Source: Coenobita brevimanus (taxonomy: Eukaryota > Arthropoda > Malacostraca > Decapoda > Coenobitidae). Taken from it: 64,000 bases of DNA. Position numbers and translations under genes: made by a program. The stretch is taken from the NCBI GenBank assembly GCA_032717465.1, contig CM064671.1, positions 59,754,359 through 59,818,358 of the forward strand. The letters run 5' to 3'. Below are positions 13,101 through 28,600 of the stretch, piece after piece (position 1 is the stretch's first letter; each line of letters starts with the position of its first letter). The notes beneath the pieces are model-generated. The model had not been told where the DNA came from and searched no databases. It was given only the letters and a program-made list of their open reading frames with translations.

Positions 13101-15928
13101 TCACGTAACTTGAAGGACAAGAGTTAATGACAGAAATGAGCCTTGATGAACCCCACTAATAATAGTTTCAGGAGAACGGTGGCTGTCTACAACAGCAACT
13201 ACAGATGGCCAAGGAGGTAACTTGAAAAGAATGCACAGAAGTACGAATATAAACTGTAGGATGACAGCTTAGAAACTGAAGATCTGTAACAGATTTTTCG
13301 ATAGAGTTTGAGATGCCCAGTGCATGAGTGAAGCTTAACCGAAATCCCGAAAAGAAGAGGACCATGAATTTGGACTGTAAGAGAAAATCTTCATTGGAAT
13401 GTCACTAACGGAACCCTTGCTGGTATACCACATGAGCTTTCAAATTTCTCAGCCTTTGGACGTCTCTGCTCTCACAATCATTTATTATCCAGTGTCAAAT
13501 GTCTGAGCAAGAATTAGATCAACAGTTTTCTCCCCTGTAGCTAACGGTTTTCCACTCATTATATAACTTTAAAACACACTCCTTTGTACTTCATTTCACT
13601 CCATTCTGTCTACATATTCATGCCTCTTGCAAGTGTTTCTCATTGCCCATCCTAAGGGACCCCACTACATGCACTCTATTCTACCCTTCATATCAACGCG
13701 TTTTTATGTCATACAAGGGTTTAATCAGGAACTTTAAATATTATACTGTTTCTTTTTCTCACTTCGGGCATGTACATTACATTCTCTCCTCATGTTTCTA
13801 ATCATATCTTCAATATGTGTACAAAAGTCAGTGGGAAGTGATGAAGAACTACCACATCTTTCCCAGCTTATGAACGTTTGCCAACAGACAGCAGTGAAAA
13901 GAAGAAGTGGTGAACTGTTTGCCGCACTACTGTGATGTCCCTGACTGTACAGTAGGCATTATAAAACCTGTTATTTCTTCTGCCTCTCTCTCCAAGGACT
14001 CGGAAAAATCAATGTGGTGGACCTGCAGGAAATGGTGCGGATAATACTGACCTGAAGCTAATTGAAATCATCGGTGTCGGTTACTGCAGATTCTCAGCCC
14101 TGATTTCCAAAGCGCACGGAGAGGCGACATGACTTTTAATGTCGACACTACATGAAAGGATAATATTAGTGTACTTGTTTTACTATGATCTCTTGTAGGT
14201 TGAGTTGCTGTGAAGCTAAACTTATAATTTCTTCATTTATTCTCACTTGAAAATGGTCTAATCATGGAGAGATGGGCTGGGAGTACAGTTGGTTTGAGTG
14301 ATGTAAGTGTGAGTGGGTCTGAAGGGTATGTCCTTAGGTAGTCCACAGCCTTGAGTCTGCCAGGTGTTGGGGCCACTATGGTGCTCAGATCAAACTCCTC
14401 TCGCTGCAGCTGTCCAATCATCCCCGTAAATCCAGTCTTTCTCTCCTCCCCGAAGGATCGATTGGGCTCAGCATAGATTCTGTAACTGAAAATGCACTGA
14501 TTCCGTAAATATAGCATGCATTCTTCTCATATCTATTACAGCTAGACTTTTTCCTGTCCTTTGCATAAAGATGAAACTGTTTTCGCAGTAGAGTCGAAGT
14601 GGTATTATTCCCTCTGATTTTATGCAGCAGACACACTGCAAATCGCATATATACTCAAGACAAAACTCAACGGTAAAATGATCGTACAGCTCCATAACCA
14701 AGTGAGAACCATGACAGTAATCATATCTTCTTACACGTCCCTAGTAATGTTGGATAGGACATTCTAACCCGAACTAAATTTAACATGGAGCCACAGTCGA
14801 ACATCGTGAAAATACCCCCGCTAATACCAGTACACCAGTCCTGTATGAGACAGCCCTAGCATGTATTCAATATTGACGATGGGTGTTAGCGCCGAAGTGG
14901 TGACATGTAGAGGTGTATGGTATGTAGGAGGACTGCTGGGCCTTGATAGCAGGCTGTGATGTCTATGCCCGGAGTCGGACACATAAAAAAAAAAAAAAAC
15001 GCTGCATAGTTCCTTTTGCTACTTCTTTTGATTTCCCTCACCATTCTGATCTCACTTCGACAGATAACCTTATCTACTACTCAGTTATTCTGTACCGGAG
15101 TAATTCGAACATATTCTTTTTTTAAACTCGTCAGAGCGATGGCAATTTACCGTAAGAAGTATAACTTTACAATGATGGAATGTATGCTGTTTATAATATC
15201 AGTGTATTATATTATTCAGTTTTGTTTTACACTTTAACATTTCTATAACTCAGTCGTCATAATAATATATCCTGGTGTACTAGAGTCTATGTTGTCATGA
15301 GAAGATTAATAAACTGTGGTTTGTGATAGTTGAGTTTATGGTAATATATATATTTACTGTATATATATAATATACTCACGAAAAATTAACGGTGTGTGCG
15401 AAGGTGGATAGAATCCTGACATCGAGTGAGTCCAGTGGGATGACTGGCTCGCTGCTGTCCTCGCCTGTCCTCTTGTGGAAGTCGATGTAGGGGAAGTAAG
15501 GTACAGTCACCGCTCGTAGTTCGTGGCCTTGCATGTTACTTATGTGCCCTGAAAAAATAGGTGGTAATGACGCGGGTGCAGTTGCGTCTGTGGTTAGGAA
15601 GAATGAGCTAAAGCAAAACGTCATAGTACCAAGAGAGACACGGAAACCTTACTCCGTATCATAAAGAACTCAGAGGAAATGCTTCATTTGTCACAGATAT
15701 TTGCACCTAGTTTTATTTTCGTTTCCACAACAGTATCCATTGACGAAGAGGCATGTACGCTTCTGAGATATCGCTGTAAACAGAGTTTCACACCGAACAA
15801 AGACTTGTTATTGGTAATATGAAGATTTTTATCAACCCGAAAGGTAACACTGTGAGTTGTTCATCATACCATCTAGTAAATTTTGCAACATCTATCTTTA
15901 CCCATTGCTGTTCATATTTGCTTTTCAC

Positions 15929-16024
<96 letters not shown>

Positions 16025-16536
16025 CAAACCATCGTCTAATATACCATAACCAGAGGGTTCATAGTTAACAAATTGGGCTGACATCCGGAACTGACTCTGA
16101 AAATGGCTAGCTTCGTTCTTTGTTTAGGTAGCAGGCTTTTAATACGTTAATACTGGACAACAGATATCCTTGTTGTCAAGCTAAGGTTACTACTTCTCTC
16201 CAGGAAGCGGAGGACTACAGGGTGAGCAGTTTGTATGGCTCGCGAGTGTAGTAGAGTATATGTAACTTGAATATATTTCCCATGCTGCTGAGTTCTCTCT
16301 CGACCTAAATTTTGTGGAATCATATCCCTTTAACACGAATGCTGACACATAATATTTCAGTTCTGCAGTGAACTTCCTGGAAACTGTTGCATGTTTGACA
16401 GTCATAGGATGGGCTGGGGCAAAAGTGGGTGAAGAGTGTACATCTGTATGAATTAAAGAATACACAACATAGCCATATTATCGGTGTACAGAAGATCACT
16501 TACAGTTCCTTACCGAGTTAGTTTGTTTCATATACC

Positions 16537-16622
<86 letters not shown>

Positions 16623-19600
16623 TTATCTATTTATATACTTATATACATAATAATTATATAGATAGATAGACAGATAGATTTAATTTATTTCTTTGTATTT
16701 ATATATGCAAGGAGGAATGAATCAAAGGCTAAAAGCCCGCATATTGTTCCTTCTAAGAAAAAAAAAGAAAGATAATAGAGAACCAGATTCAAGATTCATT
16801 CATTTCCAGACGCCCGGACACACTGCGTTTAAAAGACTTGAGGTCATAGGCAGTGGGGAATACAGGGACAAGAAAGACATTTCTAAAGTTGACCTGTTAC
16901 ATACATGAAGGACTTGGAGTAACGGTTAACCCTTGATTTAGAGAGCTGGACAGAAAAGGGATGTGAGTTTGCTACCAGATGGGTGTTACGTGCCCTCCGT
17001 AGTCGTGGAGGGATGCAAGCAGACAGTTCAGAGGAGCAGTGACCATTGAAGTATTGACTGAAAAGAAATTAAGATGCAACAGTGTCGCGTAAAGACTGAG
17101 GTTGAAGGGAGCCAGTAAGAGGAGAAATGTAAATGAGATAAAAAGCCTCTGACTCGACCTTGATGAGAAGATCTGTATATGGGGAGCCTCCCCACACAGG
17201 AGAGTTCTACGTTACACAAGGGTGAGAAAAACCCGTGTATAAAGTCAACAACTGTGCAAGGGTAAAAACGGCACTGAGTCGGCTCAGCACACACAATCTC
17301 TTGGAAGCGGATTTTACAACAAGGGTAACATGATTTTCCCAATCCTGAGAGAACGAAACCCCAAGTGTGCTCAAAGATGATGCAGGATTGAGCAGAATAT
17401 TGACAAAAAGCTAGGATATAGACGTCCACACTGAAGATGTGGAATGTGTCCGAGCTCTTCTGGTGCGAATTTTGACACATACTAATACTATGGTATATGG
17501 GGGCTCTCACCATCCACTCACTCGATGTAGCATTGCTCTCGGGTGACTGCCCTTTCTTTTCTTCCTTCTTTCCTTCCTTCCTCTTCTGTCTTTCTTAACT
17601 TCATTCTTTCCTCTTCCTTCTGTTTACTGGTGTCTTTATTGTGAATGACAAGCCAAATGGTTTCCTTTACACTAGGAAACCATTCACTTCGCTGGGTGGT
17701 AACCGTATAACCAAATTATGGTGCCTGGTGGTTTAGAGGGTAATTAAGGCCCTCCAATCGGATATGGCCTGGGCAGGTTAATATCCAAGAGGTGTTTTGG
17801 GTTTGTTGCTCATGTAATGTCACTCAGGGATGAGTAAGGTTGGTCACTTGCATCTTAAATGTCAGGACCTACTTGCCTAGCCCAGGGCTCCTATGCTTCC
17901 CACGGGGCAACACTGGATTGGATGATGAATGATGAAAACTAGTAATTGTCCTCGCACTCGTTTGGACAACTTACTTCGGCCGAAATTCACTTAAGAGTAC
18001 TAAGAAATGTTGAGCTTGGGTGCAAAGAAGTATCCCTCACCATTTGGGGAGATCTGTGTGGGCTACTATTGCGATTTAGGGAGATTTCTAACATCATTAA
18101 GGTGTGAAATATTACTAGTATATGTCAAAATTTGCACCAGGCGAGTTGGGACACGTTCCACATCTTCAGTGTGGACGTGTATTTCCTAGTATTTCACACC
18201 TTCATGCTGTTAGAGGTCTCCTTAAATGGCGATGGTAGCCCATAGAGATCTCCCCAAATGGCGAAAGATACTACTTTTACACCCCATTCTGTACTATAGT
18301 AGCATACAGAGATCTCCCCAAATGGTGAGGGATGCTTCTTTACAGCCCATGCTGAACATTTCTTAACTCTCATAAGTGAATTTCAGCTGAAGTAAGTTCT
18401 CCTTGCTCTCGATCGGACAATCAGAGGATATTCCTGTGGTAGATTTAAACGGGTCGAAAGATATAAGTAATAAGTTTTTGATCCATTAAAAATAACAACA
18501 TTACTTTTACCCCAATCGAGATATGAGCCAAGTCAGATATTATGTATATCATAACCTTATCCCTTGTTTGTTAAAGTACACTACGTTCAGTAATAACTTA
18601 TACATGTCTATTGTATACTGACTGTCTGTTGGATATCGACCATCTTTGCAGAAATATTAACGAGGTGACGAACGCGCCATATGCATAAATATTCACATAG
18701 TGCTGACGTGCTAGTGAACTTCCTTATCCAAAAAGAATACGAACAATCATTTAGGAGCAAGACGTTTGAAATGACAAAGGATTTTTAAATGCATTAAATG
18801 GTCCCATATACAGTATGTCTAACCATTCCCAGCAAAGAGGTTAGCACTGTAGGCTGTGTTTCTGGAGGACAGACTCCAATGAAGCACAAACTGTATCCCG
18901 GCCTGCCCCTCACTGCAGTACAGACACCGGCGGTACACCCACACACGGTGACTTGCCTCGCCTTCTGTTGGGGGAAAAATTATTAGTTGAATATGCTTTG
19001 ATCCCATCAGTATAAGGACATTATTATTAATCCTGAAAAGTCAGGTATAGGAGAGTGGCCCATGCTTACCATCCATTAGCGTTGCTGTTATTCTTAGAGA
19101 AAGTATTGAATTAAATAATTCCCCTTCCCATGCCAACAAACTTACAGCTCCCCATTCCTGTTCCAGCACGTACTACCATCCTCGCCCATCTTACCTACCA
19201 GTGTCTTCCCACACCACCTTTCTTTCTACCGCTTCTTCCAGCCGAACATCTAAAATAAATTTGATTCCACAGCCAATCATACATCGCCCATGCACACAGG
19301 ATCAATTACCTACGACCTGCTCCACTACCCCAATCAGCCACTCATTTACGCAACCTCCTTCTTCGACATCAAATTTTAAAGAAATATCTGTTTTTACTGC
19401 TAATGTGCATCTCATACAACTCGTCAGCCTTTATCATCCCCTCCCATTTCGGCAACCTGTCTCCATCCATCGGGCGGGTCAAACTTTCAAAATAATTCGT
19501 TTCCCTCCACCAATGCTATTTCTTCCCATTTTCCAGGGTGTACTTGTTATTCCTCCTTCCCTGTATGACCACCCACCACTGTCTCCACCCATTCTGTCCA

Positions 19601-22557
19601 CTGCAGCGACTCCTTTTTGTCAGCCCAACCTCTTCTGGTTTCCCACCTTAGACATACACTCTACCAACCTACTTGTAACACCCATCTTCGCAGCATCTAA
19701 TTCAACCAACCATCTTCACAGCATCCACCTCAAACACCCATCTTCACAGCATTCACCTCAAACACTTATCTTCTCAGCATCCACCACGAACACCCAACTT
19801 CACAGCATCCACCACGAACACCCTTCTTCACAGCATCCATGTCATGTACCCAGCTTCACAGCATCCCCTTAAAACACCCATCTTCACAGCATCCCCCTCA
19901 ATTACCCAACTGCACAGCATCCACCACAAATACCCATCTTCACAGCATCCATCTCATATACTGTGCCTATCTTCAGAGCATCCCTTTAAACCACCCATCT
20001 TTACAGCATCCATCTCATATACTGTGCCCATTTTCAAAGCATCCCTTTAAACCACCCATCTTTACAGCATCCATCTCATATACTGTGCCCATTTTCAGAG
20101 CATCCCTTTATACCACCCATCTTCACAGCATCCCCCTCAGTTACCCATCTGCACAGCATCTACCTCAAACACCCATCTTTACAGCATCCACCTCACAAAA
20201 CATGCCACAAACCCCACCATCGTCCCAGCCACTCTATCTACCCATCATATCAGTTTCTGCTCTGCTGTGGTCAATATCGTCATAGTGACTGCCTCGACTT
20301 CCATTCGACCTATAACCCCCGTATATTCATCTCTAGTCACATCGTTAAGGGAATAACAAATCCTTGTCATTTTTTACTTTCCACCTGACTCAGTTAAAGG
20401 AGGAGGTTGTTATCACTGGGACCATCAGGTGTCCATCCACAGAACTGGGCAGTAGGGCGGCTGGCTGGACGTAGAGATTTCATTTTTGGGCCAGATATCA
20501 GAAAGTATTCTCTATACTGTCATGAAATTTCACATAGCTATGTGTCTTATGATGAACTGGTGTCTTTTGACAGGTAGAGTGCTGTGTCTTACGTGTTTTT
20601 AGTTTTTTTTTAACCCTTGTAAGGTAACCTGGGGTCTAATGGACCCCACGCTATTTTTCTTACTGTTTTTTGTATAATATTATAAAGTCTTGGGATCTGG
20701 TTTTCCCTCTACCTTCCTGACTAGTAGACTAGTTTAGGGAGGTGATGGGGTCAGTTCGGGATCTGGCTCTATTTTTGTGCTAAAGGGCCTTTGGGGTCCA
20801 GTGGACCCCAGCTTACCTATCCTGTGATTTTTTTTTCCCCATATATATCATCCATACCAAAAATTATTTATTATGACATGTGCTTCTCTTTCTTCATAAA
20901 GATACATTGGCCATTGATCTACAGCAGGCACTGAAAGAAAACTGATGGTACATATCAGTTTTGGTATGGCAGCCACTAAATTCAGTTGGTATAAAATTTG
21001 TCAATGTTTTTCATTTCAGTTTTCCTTACAATATTTAGTCACTTGTATTTTCATACATTTTGCACCAAATTGAAGGAAAAGGGCTACAGAGATTGTATAC
21101 ATGTGATTGTTTGAATAAAGTGTTGTAAGTATTATTGGTGATTTTCTAAAGATTGGGGTCTGGCAGACCCCAGGTTACCTGATATGTTATTGGAGTGAAA
21201 AAATGGAGTGTTTATAAAAATACCAAAAAAAGGGAGATTTAAATGTGTGTGGAAATTGGAGGGGGATAACTTTGACACCTGTGGTTGCAAAAGTCTTTTT
21301 CAAAATTTTGTTGAACAGAATAGAGCCAGTAATTGATAAAATTTTAAGAGAAGAACAAGCGGGATTTAGAAAGGGTCGAGGTTGTAATGATCAGATTTTT
21401 ATTGTAAGGCATCTAATGCAACAAGCTAATGAGATGAAAATGCCACTTAATATGTGTTTTGTGGATTTTGAAAAGGCGTTTGATAGTGTTGAACGTGGAG
21501 CTATATTGAAAATTATGAGATCCTATGGTATACCAGAAAGTTTGTAAATATTATTAGAAGCCTGCATGAAGGTACTTTTTGTAAGGTAATGGTGGGTGGT
21601 TCCTTGAGTGATCCATTTGAAGTTAGGTCAAGAGTGATTCAAGGAGGAGTTCTTTCGCCTCTACTGTTTGTTTTGGTTATGGATTATGTTATGAGAAAGG
21701 CTGTAAGGAGAACAGGTGCAGGAATTAACTGGAAAGAAAATACGAGGTTGATGGATTTGGACTATGCTGATGATATTGTAATGATTTGCGGAAGTATTTA
21801 AGAGATGCAGAGGGTGCTTGATTGTCTGGTGGAGGAAGGAGAAAAAGTGGGATTGGTAATAAACTGTGGGGTGACTGAAATTATTAATATGAACGTGGAG
21901 AACCAAATCGGTTGTGTATTTAGGAATACTGTGGTGAAGGATGTACAAAATTTTAAATATCTAGGAACGAATGTATCAACTAATGGATCATTAAACACTG
22001 AAATTGAGGAGAGGATTAGACAGGCTTGGCGAGCTGTTGGAATGATGAAATCTGTTTGAAATAATAATATGCTTTCGGTACATACTAAAGTAATAATTCA
22101 CAAGACCATGGTTAGGCCAATTTTAATTTATGGGCATGAGTCATGGTACAGTACAATTGCAACAGATCAGAAAGTATTAGGATTTGAGAATAAACTGCTG
22201 AGAAGGATTCTTGGGGTAAAGTGGCAAGACAGAGTTACAAATGAAAGAGTAAGGAATATTACGAGAGTGGAACCAGTTGATGAATATATATGTGAGATTG
22301 TCTTGCTGGAAATGGCTGGGGCACAGATATAGAAAAGAAGGCAGTTTAATACAGGATGTGCCAGACTGGACTGCTAGAGGAAGAAGAGGCAGAGGTAAGC
22401 TGACGGAAACCTGGTTGAGGACAATGAAATGAGAAGCAGGAGAGGAGTGTCGGTGGGACTTGAAAGAGATGGCAAGAGACAAATATTGGTGAAGGGAGGT
22501 CATCGAGGCCCTATGCATCCCGTGGTGTGCCACAGGAAATGATTGATTAATTGATTG

Positions 22558-22612
<55 letters not shown>

Positions 22613-25600
22613 TCAATGCAACCTGTGCAAGGAATATGAATGGCTCAGGTTATGTGTCCTCAAGGCATTCTCCTTTTGCCCACCTTTAAAAGACAAGATT
22701 GAGGGGGGAGCGTCATGCACATGGTTAGGTGTGCAAGTAGGTGGTGTGTATGTGCTTGGTCAGATGAGGTTGCAACAGAGTAGTGATGCCCACGTTTGAG
22801 ACTGAAGGTGTATAATTGATAAGGTTAAGTAGAAATAAGGTGGTTTGGCTGTCAATACAAGAAGAACATACAAACATAGAATACGCATAGATCTGTGGCC
22901 GATACGTTCATTCAGGGTAGTTAATACGCTGCATCGCCCTTGACACTCGCCTGGAGATATCTTGTGTTGAGCGAGAGGATCAACTGACTAGTGTGAGAAG
23001 CAAAGACAATTTTGGCACCCTCGTAATTAAATAATCAACCACACCATCAATGGAACTAAAGATTCTGAGAAGAAAGCATGGCCAAGGCTATAAGAAGTAG
23101 AAAACAAAGCTGGATAAACATTTGTAATGCTGAGCCAACACCATACTGCACAATAATTGTTCATCTAATAGATCGATGTTCACACATATATATAAACCAC
23201 CTTGCAGATGACACTCACCTCGATCACTCTGAATGGACAAGTGGGATCCACGCTGCGAGGAGTGCAGCGTGTAGGGTTGTACTGCGAGGTATATGGCGTG
23301 GATGGTGTTGCGGAAGCTGGGGTGGAGCAGGACAGCCTCCACTCCTGCCGTACCACCCACCACCACCACCCGCGTCTCAGGCAATTTCCGCAATCCAGCT
23401 ATCTCCAGTAAGCTAAATAACAGATGTAAACAAAAGTTTACCTCTCTTGTATCTTTGTTTCTACTGACCAACCTCTCTATGTCAGTCAGTTGTAAATGAA
23501 TTTGTTTATGCGTCTATGAGTATCAGTCTACTGACATATCATTAAAGATTGGCCAGTAGCAGCCCTTTTGTTCGTCGATCTCTAAATGTTTCAGTATAAG
23601 GAGTGGGTGGCTGGCCTGGTATCCTGCAGTGTTCAGTATAGTGGATTAGATTAGCTGAGAAATCGTTCAGTTTGTGATAAAAGCATGAAATTTGGTACAG
23701 GTATATTTGAAATGATTCTAAACAAATTTGGATACTGGGGCAATCCGTAAGTCCATCACGCTGACCATGGCAACCATTTTTCAAAATGGCCACAATCTAA
23801 ATCCTATTTTTCACAAATTTTGATAATTGTTGTACTAACACCATTTTTTTTCACAGTCACGTAACACAATAAAAATGATAATAATTGTATAAATGCTTAA
23901 TTTTGCAAAATACTGTCTTGCTTTAAAACCGAAAAATCAATCGACAAATCTCCTTACTCACATGCTTTCTTAGTCAGGAGCTCATCTTTGTCAGTCTTTG
24001 ATAAATACAGATAAATTTGTTGGATGTATTATTAAATCCCCTCCTCTCCAGTTATAGTAAGCATATGATATAGAAAAAATAAAAAGTTCAGTTGATTCTT
24101 ATTTGGGCTAATCACACTAAAAAAGACATTTTTGAATATTCGACTTTGGCTCAAGCGGATCCAGTGTCAATGATCAACACACTCTTGTGCACACACACAT
24201 AAGGCCATGCATGAAAGTGCAACCTTTTTACATATGCTTCATTTTATACTGTACATTCCTTTTTTGCTTTTGCAGGACACCAGCTCCTTGCAGGTAATGG
24301 CTGCCTCTGGTACAGTTGTCCAAAGTGGATTGTATAGGTTGTCGTCAGATTTGGTCCATTCCCAATCGATGGGTGATGGAAGTTCGAGTTTTGGTTTCAG
24401 CATCTTTCCCCAAACGCAACCTTCTTGGTAGATTGCCCTCTTGACATGCTGTTCTCGTGCTGCCTTTGTTTGTGGAATCAATTGTACATTGTTTTTCTTG
24501 GCATATAACTTTTTCCGTGCTATGTTTGTCATCGGTAGTGCTTGTCCGATCATATAAAAGGATGGCAGACCTTTCAGTGCAGGTTAGAACATGATCTGCT
24601 AGGCTTGTTGGGGCCATTGATACCCTCAGTAGTGTAGAAGTCAGTTCTGGGAAGGCAGACCAGATTGCCCATGCAGTTTTCTTCCCATTCACAGAAAAGC
24701 TGGAGACCGTGTCACACCTTGTCAGTGCAAGAAACATGACCAGTGCCTGGGCTTTCTCTGTTCCAAGCTCAGATTCATTATGATTGGCTGCTAAGTATCT
24801 GAAAATTTTTCCTGTCCCACATGCCAACCATAGCTCATTATCTGTTTGCAACTTCTGTATCTTGGAAAAGGCAAACACCACTACATCGATATCAACTACC
24901 TGGATCAGGATTACACAGTGACCATGGTTTACAGCATGAGATGCATGCAAAAACTTGGGACTGTTTGCTTCCTCATGGTTACGTGGAGCAATTGATATCA
25001 GTACTTCATGTGGTGGCTTACTGAGAACTCCTTCCCCATCAGTGATGACTAATTGCTTATCCTCTTCATTGAACCACTCGATGGTAGTACCAGACAAAAA
25101 TGTGAACAGATCTGCCTTGTTGTCATTCACTCAAAGGAAGCTTTGCCAGTTTCCAGGCACTGGTGCTGTCTCTGTGTTCCTGTGCCACGTTTCATTCTAG
25201 TTATGCCTTTAAGAGAACCATCATTATATAAGTCCCACACAAGATCATGGCATGATACATTCTTCAGCACTGCAGAGAGATAGAGTAAGAATATTAGCTT
25301 TGCATATTCATCAAATGTCTTGGTCGCAGCCGGTTTTAACATCTGAATCAAGGCTGTCCCATCAAGAATGACGTAGGTTGCAGAAAGAGCAAAGGATTGG
25401 GCCTCAGAATTATTTAAGCAGCCAAGGATATCACTCCTAGCACCAAGACATAGCCTTCCACCATCAGACTGTGCTGGTGGGTATATTTGGTTCTCATGGG
25501 TGAAAAATTCTTCAAGATTTACACCTTGTGCTTGGCAACCAATGAGCAAAGGCGAGATGAGTCCAACATCATTCTTCAGAGAGGCTAGTTGCTGTCTGCC

Positions 25601-28600
25601 TTTGCTTGCAATCTCCATCCTGGTGTTTTGAAAGACCTTCAATTTGATTGGAGGATGGACGTCTTGAATTAGTTTAGTACGTTCTGTGAGACGCTCTCGT
25701 GTGAAGGTTTCAAACTGTTGTTGCATGCTCTCCTTAACTTTTCTGAGTTCCTCGACTGCTGCTAAACCTGCAACTTCCTTTGTATCCAAAACGATAAGAT
25801 CCTGGCATTCTTCTTCAAAGGTTGCCAAGCTCTTCCATTACACTGACCAGGGAGCATACATCTTTGTGAAATGAAACCTGAATGAGTACTGGCTGCCTGG
25901 TCATGGTGACGTGTGTCATTATGCTTTTCTTTGTAACAGAGTCTATTGTGAAAGTCTTCTAAAGCTTTGGCAGCTTCTGGACCAGCCACCATCAAAAGGG
26001 CACTTGGATTATCCATCAAGCCAACAGCACCTCCGTCATGACATTGTTATTGTTTTGTTCATGCGCCTGATCAGTTGGAATTGAGAAGAATGCCTTGTTT
26101 TTCTTTTGCACAGTGAATTGTCCAATCTCGAATTGCATTAATACATCTAGGTGCCTTGTTTTAAGTTTGATCATATCTCTCAGACGAACAGGGCTCCACC
26201 TGACATAGTATGGTCCAGGGCATGAAACCAAGGAGCTAGCATAGAGCTTTTATATACATAGTAAATAATGCCAGTAGGAGCATACGCACAAAGGTGAGTA
26301 ACAGCAGTTCAAGGTCAAGTACAGTTGCCTAATACTTAAACTAAGGATAAGCCTGTTCCTTTTTCCAGCACCAATCTTCAAATTTTGTATCAATTTGGTA
26401 TATCTGATGGTGGCGACTGAAGGCTTTTATTTATAGGATGTACAGGGCAGCTGCTGTGACCTCGTGAGCTCGTCTTGTGTGAACAATGTGTACTTTTTTT
26501 TAAAATAATCAGCAGTTCCTGGAGTTGCAACATCAGCTTGCACTATTGCTTGGACCCAAACACTTGCTTTCAACCAGCCACCTTAGGTCTTTAGGTCTGA
26601 CAACTCGATAATGAGACCACCTAACGTCACCACTATTTTGTCCTCCCCACATCTTTCAGGCCACCTCCATTGAATCTGCTTAGCCAGAGCACACAAAAGT
26701 TGGTAAAAGGTGACAACAGGCGTCTGGCCTGACGTGATCAACCGCATTTTTCACAACATCTTTAGATTGTTTCATCGTAGCAACTGTGTGCGCACTCTCG
26801 TGAAAGAGTGGGAGCACAAAATTGAAGAAATTGTGTGAACATCTGGTGGGTAACTAAAGGCATGAAAGGCAGCCCGAGAAGCGTTCTCTCTTGTGTTAAA
26901 TATGTTTTCAATGACCTGTCTCATATGTTCTAACAACAGGTATTCATCTCTTTTTCGTTTTGTAACTCATCAATTTTCAGGGAAGTAACACTACATGGGG
27001 AAGTAGGGGGATAGGTGAATTGCTGATACTACCAGTCACTAGGGCTAATGTGTGTAGAAGTGCTGTAGTTCAAGCATGGTCTTCTTGATGGGCGCTTCCT
27101 CAGATCCTCCATTGACAGCAGTACTTTAATCATTGCCATCGGCAGGAAAGGCTGAATGCTGTATTAGAGAGATAGCAGTGCCGTGCATGGAGTTTCTTGC
27201 TGTTGTGGGACTAGGGTATCTGTGTTGTCCACTGCAGCAATTGTGAACACACTGCCACTCATCTTGCATGGGCAGACTACTTGATTACGATGGAACTTCT
27301 GGCAAACGGAATCCCCTATCTGTGTTAAGAGCTGAAGAGCACGATCATAAGATATGCTTAAGCCATTGTGTGAAAACCTTTCTACCATTTCCTTCTTGCG
27401 AGTGTGTGCATGCAGCGTTAGGCCTGTGTAAATAGGAACGGGGTTATCTTGAGCTGAGCAACGATACAGTGCCCGACGCACTTGTAATGGGCATTTGGCT
27501 GTGCTCAACAATGTTGAATTTCAATAGCTGAGTTATTGCTAGTGCAGCAGGGATGTTGTTTTACATATTGTTTTTTATATTGGGCCCCCCCAGAACCATT
27601 CCCACAAAAGCAAGTACAGTAGATATGGTGACAGACTCCTCCTGGCATCCATCAGAGAAACCAGTAAAAGATTTGTGTTCTCCAGACATATGTTGGTGGA
27701 CCACCAGTTATACACAAGCAAGATGCTCCACATTACTATCACTGTCAAAGTCAGATTTTTGCAAGGGCAGATGCAATATCTTTCTTGAATCCGAGAAGAA
27801 CATCTCTCTCTTTGTTATAGGCCATCGTGTCGGGGAACTATACAAGAAGCCGTTTTTTCAGACGAGCAGTGTTTACATTCGAGTTTAACTCCAAGCTATT
27901 CCATCCTAGAGGTGTAGAGGCAAGATATATTAATTAGTTTAATGACTGGAGATGTTGGATCATCTAATCATGCCTCCTCGATGTAGATTAGCTATTCAGC
28001 AAAAACAGCAGCAGATATTTCTCTCTCTTAATTAGCATCACTAGATTCCGTGTCCTTGGCCTTCCTAGTTCTATTGTACAAGGCTGCCAAACATCTAGCA
28101 TGGTACCTGGCCTCCAGAGCCACCATATCACCCGCTAGATGATCCGTGTCTTTAAGATGCTCTGCACATGTTCGTACTCGATCGTCGAGCTGGAAAGTAG
28201 CTGCTGCGTAGAGTCCTTCCTGGCCACCTTCTTGTTTGCAGGAGAAACACAATGCCATTTTTGGTTTCTGTAGAACTTGATTGCTGTGACCTTGTAAGCT
28301 TTCTTGCTGAAGGCTGGTCTACATCTTGATCAACTGTGTTCAACTTACGCTTTTTCTTTCAATTCAGCGTTGAGTTGATATGTTTGGTGATACTGTGCAT
28401 CACGAGCAATCACTGCGGCTTCAATGCCACTGCCTTCATTTTGTCGCTTGTTTCGGACATCACTTATTTCGGACTGTAAAGTGCATATTTCCGATTTGAA
28501 AACTTGACATGCAATACAAAGATTCCATTTCATCTCAGTGACTTTAGAAACTGATGGCCCAGACTGCTCAGGATCAACAAGTCTGAAACTTTGCATGATA

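Noticed and set aside
14418..14701. Two alternative minus-strand frames overlapping receptor exon 6
   Set aside because: They are other frames of the exon and its upstream intron; the exon frame with S1 motifs and matching phases is preferred.
9100..20205. CRISPR-like arrays suggested by regular short repeats
   Set aside because: The repeats are head-to-tail minisatellites (17 and 28 bp) without unique spacers, in eukaryotic DNA.
19201..20285. 223- and 148-codon frames rich in Ser, His and Pro
   Set aside because: They cross a 28-bp minisatellite and C-rich repeat in a receptor intron; no family similarity and repeat-driven openness.
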